From assembly GCF_002443295.1 (NCBI RefSeq), contig NZ_BAOS01000043.1, forward strand, positions 17,778-81,777: a stretch of 64,000 nt of DNA, written 5' to 3'. The DNA comes from Candidatus Scalindua japonica (GTDB taxonomy: Bacteria; Planctomycetota; Brocadiia; Brocadiales; Scalinduaceae). The stretch's first letter is position 1. Every line of letters begins with the position of its first letter. Below are positions 56,603 to 64,000 of the stretch, in pieces. Position numbers and translations under genes: made by a program. Below the pieces are notes generated by a model. It saw only the letters and a program-made list of their open reading frames with translations. It made no database searches and was not told the DNA's origin.

Positions 56603-57805
56603 ATGATAAATTGTACGAAGCTTTTACAAAGCACAGAAACACTGAACGAGATAAAAAGATATTCGGCAGTAAAGAATGAGACGCCAAAATGGATGCTTCG
56701 TTTCTCTAAAACATCCTCTCCCATGGTAGTTTGGAATACAACCAGGAAGTGCAATCTGAGCTGTTCTCATTGTTATATTAACGCGGTTGGAGAAGAGGAA
56801 GAACCTGATAATGGAGAGCTTACTACCAGAGAAGCGATAGACATGATCGATGATCTGGTGGCGATCAAATCACCCATGCTGGTTTTTTCCGGCGGAGAAC
56901 CACTGCTGCGGGACGATCTATATGATCTTAACGTGTATGCTATGAAACAGGGGCTCAGAACTATACTATCGACCAATAGTACACTTATTACCAGAGAAGC
57001 AGCGAAGAAGATTAAGGAGGCCGGCTTCGCCTATGTAGGAGTCAGCCTGGATGGTACAGAAAAAGTTCATGATAAATTTCGGGGTGCCGAAGGGGCATTT
57101 GAGAAATCGATTCAGGGATTGAGATATCTCATGGAGGCCGGGGTAAAAACAGGCGTAAGATTTGCCATTACCAATCAGAATTACAATGAGTTATCCAAGG
57201 TCCTTGAGGTGACCAGGAGCGAAAAAATACCAAGATTCTCACTCTTTCAGCTCGTGTACGGGGGGAGAGGTAAGGAGATTATTGACTGGGACATCTTCAA
57301 CGATCAGAGGAGAGAGGTAATGGACTACGTAATAAAGGAGGCCAGGGAAAGCAACGGCATGAACATTGTTACCGCCGATAATTATGCCGATGGTATTTAT
57401 CTGCTGCAGGATGTAGCAGAACACGAGCCTGAACGTGCTGCTGAGGTAGAGAAACTCCTTTCCATGCAGAGCGGCTGTCCCGCAGGTGACGGGCTTGCGA
57501 ATATAGACAATCGGGGAGATGTGCATCTCTGCCCATATTGGCAGAGCCGGACAATAGGCAACATTCGGGAAAGGAAGTTCAGCGAAATCTGGTTTGACGA
57601 AGAAATAGAGATCCTTGCCAGGATGAGGGACAAAACGCGTTATCTCAAAGACAAGTGTGGCAGGTGCAAACTTAATCACCTTTGTAAGGGATGTAGAGTC
57701 AGAGCAGAGGTTGCTTGCGGCGACCCTTTTGGCGAAGACCCCGCCTGCTACCTGACCGAGGAGGAGATTAGCGGAGAAAAGGTCAGATTGCTTAACACCC
57801 GGTAA
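56603..57805 (+). CDS. Radical SAM/SPASM protein, NirJ-like, copy 1
   Basis: A protein of 400 residues. The SAM cluster motif CNLSCSHC (C50, C54, C57) and GGEP follow a start MINCTKLL shared with its neighbours. The C-terminus has a complete SPASM-like set: C292 (CPAGDG), C310 (HLCPYW), C352-x2-C355-x5-C361-x2-C364, C372 and C382 (CYLTEEE). Its position beside nirS and the CYLTEEE end place it near NirJ of heme d1 synthesis and the AhbC/AhbD enzymes of alternative heme synthesis. Which of these reactions it performs cannot be told. It starts 99 bp after nirS, behind a hairpin. Confidence 0.8.
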   Translation: MINCTKLLQSTETLNEIKRYSAVKNETPKWMLRFSKTSSPMVVWNTTRKCNLSCSHCYINAVGEEEEPDNGELTTREAIDMIDDLVAIKSPMLVFSGGEPLLRDDLYDLNVYAMKQGLRTILSTNSTLITREAAKKIKEAGFAYVGVSLDGTEKVHDKFRGAEGAFEKSIQGLRYLMEAGVKTGVRFAITNQNYNELSKVLEVTRSEKIPRFSLFQLVYGGRGKEIIDWDIFNDQRREVMDYVIKEARESNGMNIVTADNYADGIYLLQDVAEHEPERAAEVEKLLSMQSGCPAGDGLANIDNRGDVHLCPYWQSRTIGNIRERKFSEIWFDEEIEILARMRDKTRYLKDKCGRCKLNHLCKGCRVRAEVACGDPFGEDPACYLTEEEISGEKVRLLNTR

Positions 57806-57854
57806 ATTCAGGTAATAAACTCAGCATAGACAGAAACATTCACAACCGGGGTGC

Positions 57855-57885
57855 CATGGACAAGCACTCTTCCTGTTTGTCCATG
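57855..57885. repeat. Intergenic hairpin between NirJ-like copies 1 and 2
   Basis: CATGGACAA (57855-57863) pairs with TTGTCCATG (57877-57885). It shares its core with the hairpins at 30547 and, more weakly, 56530. It could be a processing or attenuation site between copies 1 and 2. Confidence 0.45.
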
Positions 57886-57956
57886 TTTTCCGCATCCCAT
57901 GAAGTACAACATTCATAAATTAGACTTTTTTAATCACTTTAACTTAGGATTTCCAG

Positions 57957-59120
57957 GTGATAGAAGTTAGCAGAATACTGGTATCGGAGACGCTTGAAAA
58001 CAAGGCCCTTCGCCACAAGCGAAAGGAAGGTACTGCCCCGGTTGTGGTGTGGTGTACGACGAAAAGGTGTAATTTGAACTGTATGCACTGTTATTCCGGA
58101 GGTAACACTGCCTCTGTTGGTGAACTCTCGACTGATGAAGCAAAAAAAATGCTTGATGAACTGGCAGACTGTGGCTCTCCATTTATGATACTTTCCGGTG
58201 GTGAGCCTTTTTTACGGGCGGATGTTTTCGAATTGGGACGTTATGCCAGGGAAATAGGATTGATGATCATAGCCTCTTCCAATGGTACTGTAGTAACCCC
58301 GCAGATAGCATCAAATGCGGCAGATGCCGGCATTGGTTATGTTGGTGTCAGCCTGGATGGCCTTGCCGAGACGAACAACTACTTCAGGGGTAGTAGAGAT
58401 GCTTATAACAATGCTCTTCAGGGAATGCGCAACCTCCGCGATGCAGGGATAAAAACAGGTCTGAGGTTCACCATAACCCGGAACAACTGCCATGAACTTC
58501 CACAGATTATGGAATTACTGGTTAAGGAAGGTTTTCATCGTCTCTGCGTTTATCATCTTGAATATGCGGGACGGGGGATAGAACTAATGAATAACGACTT
58601 GTCGCCTGATGAACGACGCCGGGCCGTAGATGACTTGTTCAGAAAAACTGTTGAGATAAATAGCTGCAACCACGACCTCGAAGTTCTCACTGTTGGAAAC
58701 TATGCTGATGCCGCTTATATTTACATGAAAGTTTTGAAAGAAGACCCACAAAAAGCAAAATCAGTGTATGAACACTTTCTGCGTAACGGTGGAGAAGGTT
58801 GCGGGGAAAAACTCGCATATATAGACGAACTAGGTAATGTTTATGCCAGTCAACACCTGAAGGCTAAACTGGGGAATATCAGGGAGAGAAGTTTTAAAGA
58901 AATCTGGAACAGTGATAATGAATTTCTTTGGAAACTCAGAAACAGGGAAAGTCTGTTTCGTGGCAAGTGCGCTGAATGCAGGTTTCTGGAAATCTGCAGG
59001 GGCGGCTCAAGGGCCAGGGCCCTCGCGGTTTATGATGACTTTTGCACCCCTGATCCGAGCTGCTACTTAACCGAAGAGGAAATTCATAAACCGGTGCATG
59101 AGGAGCTACGGCATGATTAA
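57957..59120 (+). CDS. nirJ: Radical SAM protein, NirJ-like, copy 2 (reduced C-terminal cysteines)
   Basis: A protein of 387 residues starting with GTG (MIEVSRIL). The radical SAM motif CNLNCMHC and SGGEP are intact. Unlike copies 1 and 3 it lacks the cysteine of HLCPYW (here VYASQHL), and the second cysteine of CxGC is glycine (CRGGSRARA). CAECRFLEIC and CYLTEEE remain. From memory, canonical NirJ also has an H/A-DQ-type sequence and CGG-type residues at these places with a C-x2-C-x5-C-x20-C auxiliary site, so this copy may be the true heme d1 NirJ. The 8-bp overlap with copy 3 couples their translation. Confidence 0.8.
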   Translation: MIEVSRILVSETLENKALRHKRKEGTAPVVVWCTTKRCNLNCMHCYSGGNTASVGELSTDEAKKMLDELADCGSPFMILSGGEPFLRADVFELGRYAREIGLMIIASSNGTVVTPQIASNAADAGIGYVGVSLDGLAETNNYFRGSRDAYNNALQGMRNLRDAGIKTGLRFTITRNNCHELPQIMELLVKEGFHRLCVYHLEYAGRGIELMNNDLSPDERRRAVDDLFRKTVEINSCNHDLEVLTVGNYADAAYIYMKVLKEDPQKAKSVYEHFLRNGGEGCGEKLAYIDELGNVYASQHLKAKLGNIRERSFKEIWNSDNEFLWKLRNRESLFRGKCAECRFLEICRGGSRARALAVYDDFCTPDPSCYLTEEEIHKPVHEELRHD

Positions 59121-60285
59121 CTTCAGCCGGTTGCTCAAGGTAAGGGAGACGGCCAGGGATGTTAAAAAACACCACAACAAAAGGGCTGATGAGGTGCCAA
59201 AACATCTCATCAGGTACGCAAATGTTAAAACTCCCATGGTTGCCTGGAATATTACCCGTAAGTGCAATTTTTCCTGTGATATATGCCATCTCGACTCAGC
59301 TCTTGAGGCGGAGAGTGATGAGCTGACTATGCAGGAAGCTTTAGCGTTTATAGACCAGATGGCGTTAATAAAGGTCCCTATGATTTCTGTCTACGGGGGC
59401 GAGCCCTTAACCAGGGATGATTTTTTCAAACTTGCAGGACACGCTCATAATAAAGGACTGAGAGTTATTTTATCCAGCAATGCCGCTCTAATAACAGAGG
59501 GCATTGCCAGGGAAATTGCGGAGTCCGGTATTTCTTATGTAGGAATTGATATGGACGGGTTTTCTCAGATAGGTGGAAATATGGACGTTATTGCAGGGTT
59601 GGAGAAAGCTTCTCCTGTGATGGAGTACCTCAGAAATGCAGGTGTGGGATGTGGTGTGAGGATTACAATTGGAGACTTCAATCTATCCCGGATGCCTTCC
59701 ATAATCAAGGCTATTGAAAATGCGGGACTGAAAAGATTCGCGGTTTGTCAGCATTTTGGAGAAAGAGACTGGAAGACCGTTAAAGAAGAAAGACGTAAAA
59801 TCATCGACTCTCTTATTGATTACGCGATGGAGAACCCGGAGATGGAAGTTGTTACCGAACAATTATATGACGATGGCGTTTACCTGATGAAACGTGTTGC
59901 GGAAAACGAACCGGAGCTTGCTGCTGAGATAAAAAAACTCCTTACCAGGCAGGGCGGATGTCCGGCAGGAGACAGAATTGTTAATGTGGACTACCGGGGT
60001 GGTGTACACCTTTGCCCATACTGGAAGGGCCGGACGATTGGCAATATTCGGGAGAATAAACTAAGCGACATCTGTTTTGATAAAGGAAACGAGGTTCTTA
60101 CTAAGTTGAGGGATAAAACGCATTATCTCAAAGGCAGGTGTGGGAGATGTTTGTATAAAGATCTTTGCAGGGGATGCGGCTCCAGGGCAGACGAAATTTG
60201 CGGCGATTCCTTCGCAGCGGACCCGGCCTGCTATCTGACTGAGGACGAAATTACAGCGGCAGTTCCAATTGCAGGCAATAAATGA
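59113..60285 (+). CDS. Radical SAM/SPASM protein, NirJ-like, copy 3
   Basis: Choosing the ATG at 59113 (AGGAG ten bases before) gives MINFSRLL, matching the starts of copies 1 and 2; a further in-frame ATG is at 59098. The SAM motif is CNFSCDIC with YGGEP. The C-terminus is like copy 1: CPAGDR, HLCPYW, CGRCLYKDLCRGC, ICGD and CYLTEDE, so all eight cysteines are kept. It overlaps copy 2 by 8 bp. Copies 1 and 3 are closer to each other than to copy 2. Confidence 0.8.
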   Translation: MINFSRLLKVRETARDVKKHHNKRADEVPKHLIRYANVKTPMVAWNITRKCNFSCDICHLDSALEAESDELTMQEALAFIDQMALIKVPMISVYGGEPLTRDDFFKLAGHAHNKGLRVILSSNAALITEGIAREIAESGISYVGIDMDGFSQIGGNMDVIAGLEKASPVMEYLRNAGVGCGVRITIGDFNLSRMPSIIKAIENAGLKRFAVCQHFGERDWKTVKEERRKIIDSLIDYAMENPEMEVVTEQLYDDGVYLMKRVAENEPELAAEIKKLLTRQGGCPAGDRIVNVDYRGGVHLCPYWKGRTIGNIRENKLSDICFDKGNEVLTKLRDKTHYLKGRCGRCLYKDLCRGCGSRADEICGDSFAADPACYLTEDEITAAVPIAGNK

Positions 60286-60514
60286 TGGTGAAACACAGAA
60301 AATTAAATAAGAGCGTTTTATTGTAAAGTTTCTGACCCGTAGGGGAACGAACGCGTGCCCTTGAACATAGTACCCAGGTCTCTTGTGTCCCGAAACATGG
60401 TAAGTCAGAGACCAGGATATATCCAACATGCCCAATATGATTTCACCATCTGTCATTCCTGAATTTCTCACCATTTTATGAGGACAAGCCTATCGGGAAT
60501 CCGGTATCAATAAA

Positions 60515-62910
60515 TTCACACATCCTGACTTCGGTGACTTTACAAGGAGACCAATTTGTAAACAAGCCGCATTTCTGTGCCAGGAAAAACTGTTTCTATT
60601 TCATTGAGTTGCTTGCAAAGTTTAAGTGCTATTTTGTTTGACCTCTCATTGCTTAGACTATGAAGTGATACATTTAATATCTTGTTTTCTATGTCTGGTT
60701 CAATGTCTACTTCTGTCGAAAATATCTGCCGTAACAACACCCTTGTTGTCTTCCTCTGTGATAGTTTTGGCTCGATCATTGTTGCCATAGCTGTCTCTGC
60801 TCTATAATCTATCATCTTTATTGTATCCACAATATGCTTCTTTTCATTTGTTAAACTACTATATTGCTCGCACTCCGGCAACTCTCCAATCTCAATACTC
60901 TTCTCTATCTGTTTGCGTTGTTCCTTTAAACCTGCCACCTCATTTCTATACAATTCAATTACTTCCTGCAATTGTGATTTTTTTATTACATACTTTTTCA
61001 TCTCTTCATCTTCTTCTGTAATGTTTTTGTCTTCGAGTTCCAAGGTTATTTGCCCAAATTCAGACACCCTCTTTCCAAGCTTCTGGCTTACACTTCTTAT
61101 CCTACTCTCAATATCTCTATAAGCAGGGTTTACCACCTTCACTGTCTCATCAACAGGAGCTGTACCATACTCGATAAGTCTATCAATCCCAAAGTGTTCA
61201 CGCATGTATTTGAAAAAGTTCTCCTGTGACCATCTGGCGAACATTGTACCCGCTATCACCGCCATGTCAGGGATAAAATCCGTTGTGATTATTGCCGTCT
61301 GATGACCACTTTGAGTCAACCTGCGAATCTCTCTTACATTAACTTTCTTTGACAGCTTTGTCATCTTCTCCGCAAGCATCATTCGCACTACCTCACCATT
61401 ATGCAATTTAACCTCCTCTTCTTTAAACATCTCTTCTGGCCAATCCTTACCCGCATATTTCCTGTATGTATAATACGAGATACGTTGCTCTTCCCACATC
61501 TGCTTGAAAAACTCAGGACTATAACCCTCTCTATCAAAGATAACTGAAAATCTTGATAATTGTGGGTTTCTTGTAAGCTCTGATTCAGTAGGTTGGTTGG
61601 GGACTTCTTTGAGGAGTTTCGGTATGATCTCGGTCTTCAATATCGACAGCAACCCTTTATTATGAGCGCTGCTAACCACAAAATACGGCTGACCAATAGC
61701 ATCATTAACCCAGTAATCGCTCATTCCCCTTAAACAAAGCTTTTCACGTGTTACAAACCTTTTAGGCAGTTTTGTCTTTTTTCCATGATAAACTCTTACT
61801 CTGCCGTCAACATACAACAACCCGGCTATCACACCTGCAGACCCCATCCACTCTTTTGACAACTCACTATTCCATTGCTGCGCATTATTCTGCTTTGCCC
61901 AATATACCAAGCTTTTCACGCATAGTCTTTACCTCTGCCACCTCGATCAAGGCCAACCACCTTTCCCAGCTCACCGGGACTATGGTACTGTAGAGATTCA
62001 ATATTCTTTATTCTCAGCAACGCGGCAAAGGCTAATGTGATAAATATATGTTGCAGGTTGTAATAACCTTTGGGAAGTGAAAAATACTTCTTGGTATGCT
62101 TTAATAATCCATTTGCTAAAAGTGCCGGTAACGCAAAAAGAACTCCTCCATTTGTAACATCACTGGCTTTTTCAAAACACGTTGTTGCCTCTGCTAATTC
62201 TCCAATGCTTGCGCTAATACGCTCCTGTAGCCGTGTACATCCTTGCCCTAATACCGCTTCTCTATCTTCTTTGCTTCTCTGGCTTTTATTACTTGGACTT
62301 TCTACTTTTTTTTTAAATCATTATTCTGACGCAATTTCCCTTCCCGGATCGCTTTGTATAATGTATTAGCCTTCAATCCCAATTTTTCAGCTACTTCCTT
62401 ACCGGTATGTGCCTCATCGAGCAATGCTTGTGCTGTGTCTATTACCTCAGGTGTCATCACTCGTGGTGTTCGTTTTATTTCTCTTTGATAAAAAGCTCCC
62501 GGCCCACCCTCTCGATATCTCTTTGACCAGCGTTTCATATTGATCGGGTTTAACCCAAAGACTTTATTAATCTCAGACTGTGTCGCATTGCCTGTTACAA
62601 AAAGCTGTGCCATAAACATCTTAAATGAATTCAAATCTCCTTCATCGTGTACAAAGATTGGCATCTGACCATTAAAATAATAGACACGTCCGTCCCTTTT
62701 GGCAAAACCAATAAGTGGGTTTATTAAAGTTACTTCAGTCGTAAATATAGGTAAAAGCATTTGTGGCATAAGAGGGACTCCTTCCTGTTTTCAGTCTCTT
62801 TTCCAAATCACCAGTATGCTTATTACTTTAACCGCTTTTAAGGCCATAAGCTACATATTCTTGAAGTGTTAGGGCTAATTGGGCTTTGTACCGAGGTCAG
62901 GAGGTGTGAA
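60515..62910 (-). mobile_element. Complete insertion sequence with 21-bp terminal inverted repeats
   Basis: TTCACACATCCTGACTTCGG at 60515, continued by one T, and the complement of 62890-62910 agree at 19 of 21 positions, defining the ends of a 2.4-kb element. One minus-strand transposase gene fills it; its stop lies just inside the left repeat. I could not identify an unambiguous target duplication. The IS family is not certain. Confidence 0.8.
60540..62769 (-). pseudogene. DDE transposase of the insertion sequence, three frameshifts
   Basis: Read from 62769 leftwards, the first 155 residues contain a helix-turn-helix region (SEINKVFGLNPINMKRW and EVAEKLGLKANTLYKAIREG). The frame breaks at an A9 run (about 62307-62315 complement). 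It continues through a segment ending KYFSLPKGYYNLQHIF and KVVGLDR, breaks at a GG near 61948 and again at an AAA near 61905, then runs as the catalytic part (61919-60540). That part has YVDGRVRVYHGKK, FDREGYSPEFF and WSQENFFKYMREHFG, probable DDE acidic residues. Restored length would be about 740 residues. As written the element cannot transpose on its own. Confidence 0.75.
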
Positions 62911-62955
62911 GTTACTATTGGAAATGTGCCTTGCTTATTTGATTATGGAGAGAGG

Positions 62956-63222
62956 TAATCCTGATTGGTATGCTGTTGCGGAGAGCTGGATTCCCGATAA
63001 AGGCATTCGGGAATGACAAATAGTGGTATTATTGTTTCACGTTGTATTTTGTAAGTATGTGCTTAAACAGCATTGTCTGGTTAGATTGTTGCTTGTTTCA
63101 TGTATTGTCCCAAAAATGTCATTTTTACAAGTTCCTGGATACAAATATGCGAGAGCAAGTATATCAGAAACATGTTCAGGTATGACAGTCTTCACGCATG
63201 CTATTCCTGAGATGACAAAATT
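62956..63222. repeat. 267-bp direct repeat, copy A
   Basis: Almost the same sequence recurs at 63564-63830, about 608 bp away and roughly 90% identical by eye. Copy A starts with the last codons of a GIY-YIG endonuclease gene (NPDW.. AESWIPDKGIRE) whose 5' part is missing, immediately beyond the insertion sequence. The GIY-YIG gene and its downstream region were therefore duplicated, and copy A was later truncated. Confidence 0.8.
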
Positions 63223-63311
63223 GGTAAGTGTAAGAACCTGATCGAATACTACTGAGAGCTAATAAAATATTGGAAGTAATTATAAACTGAATATTTCAAG
63301 GGCATATTTAT

Positions 63312-63624
63312 ATGGCAAACACCTATTATGTATACATCCTTGCCGGTAAGCGAAATGGAACACTTTATATCGGAGTGACTAATAATCTTGAACGGCGAAT
63401 CTATGAACACAAAAACGATCTAGTTGGGGGGTTTTACCAAAAAATATAAGGTTCATTCTCTTGTCTATTATAAAGAGACAAATGATATTTATACGGCACT
63501 ACAAAGAGAAAAACAGTTAAAGAAGTGGAATAGAAAATGGAAGTTGGAGCTAGTTGAACGGGTTAATCCTGATTGGAATGATATTGCAGAGAGCTGGATT
63601 CCCGATAAAGGCATTCGGGAATGA
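63312..63624 (+). pseudogene. GIY-YIG endonuclease-like protein, frameshifted
   Basis: A small UvrC-N-type protein (about 100 residues when restored). The first frame from the ATG at 63312 has [20 protein letters not shown] and [11 protein letters not shown]6 run at about 63425-63430 shifts it out of frame, and dropping one G joins LVGG to [15 protein letters not shown] and ends AESWIPDKGIRE. Single-domain GIY-YIG proteins of this size are common mobile-type genes of unclear role. Confidence 0.8.
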
Positions 63625-63830
63625 CAAATAGTGGTGTTATTGTTTCACGTTGTATTTTGTAAGTATGTGCTTAAACAGCATTGCCTGGTTAGATTATTGC
63701 TTGTTTCATGTATTGTTCCAAAGATGTCATTTTCGCAAGTTTCTGGATACAAATATGCGAGGGTAAGTATATGAGAAACATGTTCAGGTATCACACTCTT
63801 TACGCATGCTATTCCTGAGATGACATAACT
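63564..63830. repeat. 267-bp direct repeat, copy B
   Basis: Second copy of the repeat described at 62956-63222, here attached to the otherwise full GIY-YIG gene. It covers the last 20 codons of that gene plus about 200 bp downstream, including ATTCCCGATAAAGGC with CATTCGGGAAT, a small palindrome. Confidence 0.8.
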
Positions 63831-63866
63831 TGACGTATAGGAAATTCAATAATTGTTAACGAGAGT

Positions 63867-63998
63867 CTAAATTTCCTCATATTGAAAGAGAATGATACTT
63901 ACAAGGATAATTTCATTATCAGGCATTGAGACTTTTGGTTTAGTTTGGTGGAAAAGAATAGTTTCTCCATTATCATTAGTAAATTCAACAGGAATCAT
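63867..63998 (-). CDS. Short hypothetical ORF at window edge
   Basis: A 43-codon frame from the ATG at 63998 to the TAG at 63867 (MIPVEFTNDNGETILFHQTK near the start). It could be the end of a gene extending past the window or a small protein. No family was recognised. Confidence 0.3.
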   Translation of the reverse strand: MIPVEFTNDNGETILFHQTKPKVSMPDNEIILVSIILFQYEEI

Positions 63999-64000
63999 AA

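Noticed and set aside
56603..60285. RiPP (modified peptide) cluster with SPASM maturases
   Set aside because: No precursor peptide gene, exporter or protease is visible between or beside the three genes, and the nirS context explains them better.

Overview
The window is AT-rich, densely coding bacterial DNA with bacterial tRNAs, single-gene transcription units and short ATGA-type operon overlaps. The best guess is an anammox planctomycete, perhaps of the Candidatus Scalindua lineage. The pointers are low GC, a periplasmic cytochrome cd1 nitrite reductase (nirS), a PEP-CTERM surface protein, stand-alone NuoE/NuoF-type subunits, archaeal-type phosphoglycerate mutase and many radical SAM proteins. 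No rRNA or hydrazine gene is present, so this placement is inference.

Layout. 1-9.5 kb: tail of an acyl-CoA synthetase, UDP-glucose dehydrogenase, dnaA with an AT-rich 780-bp region carrying two perfect DnaA boxes (probable oriC), a phosphohexomutase with an unusual zinc-ribbon-like N-terminus, then xerD, glyS, a cyclophilin-like gene and a small membrane gene on the minus strand. 9.5-14 kb: a decaying block, with a truncated SGNH gene, an MBOAT O-acyltransferase broken by three frameshifts, a tRNA(CAU) and a dead IS3-family element. 14-19.3 kb: universal stress protein, a two-copy 30-bp direct repeat, an LsrF-like aldolase, an exported hypothetical protein, and a radical SAM/WbsX-like pair. 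19.3-30.5 kb: housekeeping genes (truA with a frameshift, a tRNA-binding protein, an RluB-like enzyme, thiC, a GATase, a GGDEF-PilZ protein, miaB, apgM, pyrBI). 30.6-38.5 kb: two tRNAs, a TPR protein, purN, accA, and two broken accessory loci (Fic, AbrB-PIN). 37.7-54 kb: tyrA-purL, then purQ separated from purL by a PEP-CTERM gene and an orphan ParD-like gene lying between two copies of a 48-bp palindrome; nuoE-nuoF-P-loop NTPase; recJ; prepilin peptidase; OmpA-like lipoprotein; hisH; an EF-G paralogue.

54-60.3 kb is the most interesting part: nirS with an 800-bp leader, followed by three tandem radical SAM/SPASM genes related to NirJ of heme d1 synthesis. Two keep all eight C-terminal cysteines and the middle one lacks two. 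None of nirE, nirF, nirD/L/G/H or nirN is present. The cluster probably serves assembly of the tetrapyrrole cofactors of NirS and perhaps other hemes. 60.5-64 kb: a complete but frameshifted insertion sequence with matched terminal inverted repeats, then a duplicated segment with a broken GIY-YIG gene.

A recurrent theme is frameshifts, most of which can be undone by changing one base of a homopolymer run (truA, MBOAT, Fic, PIN, transposase, GIY-YIG). Some may be sequencing errors, but in-frame nonsense codons in three of the accessory loci suggest that real decay is present too.
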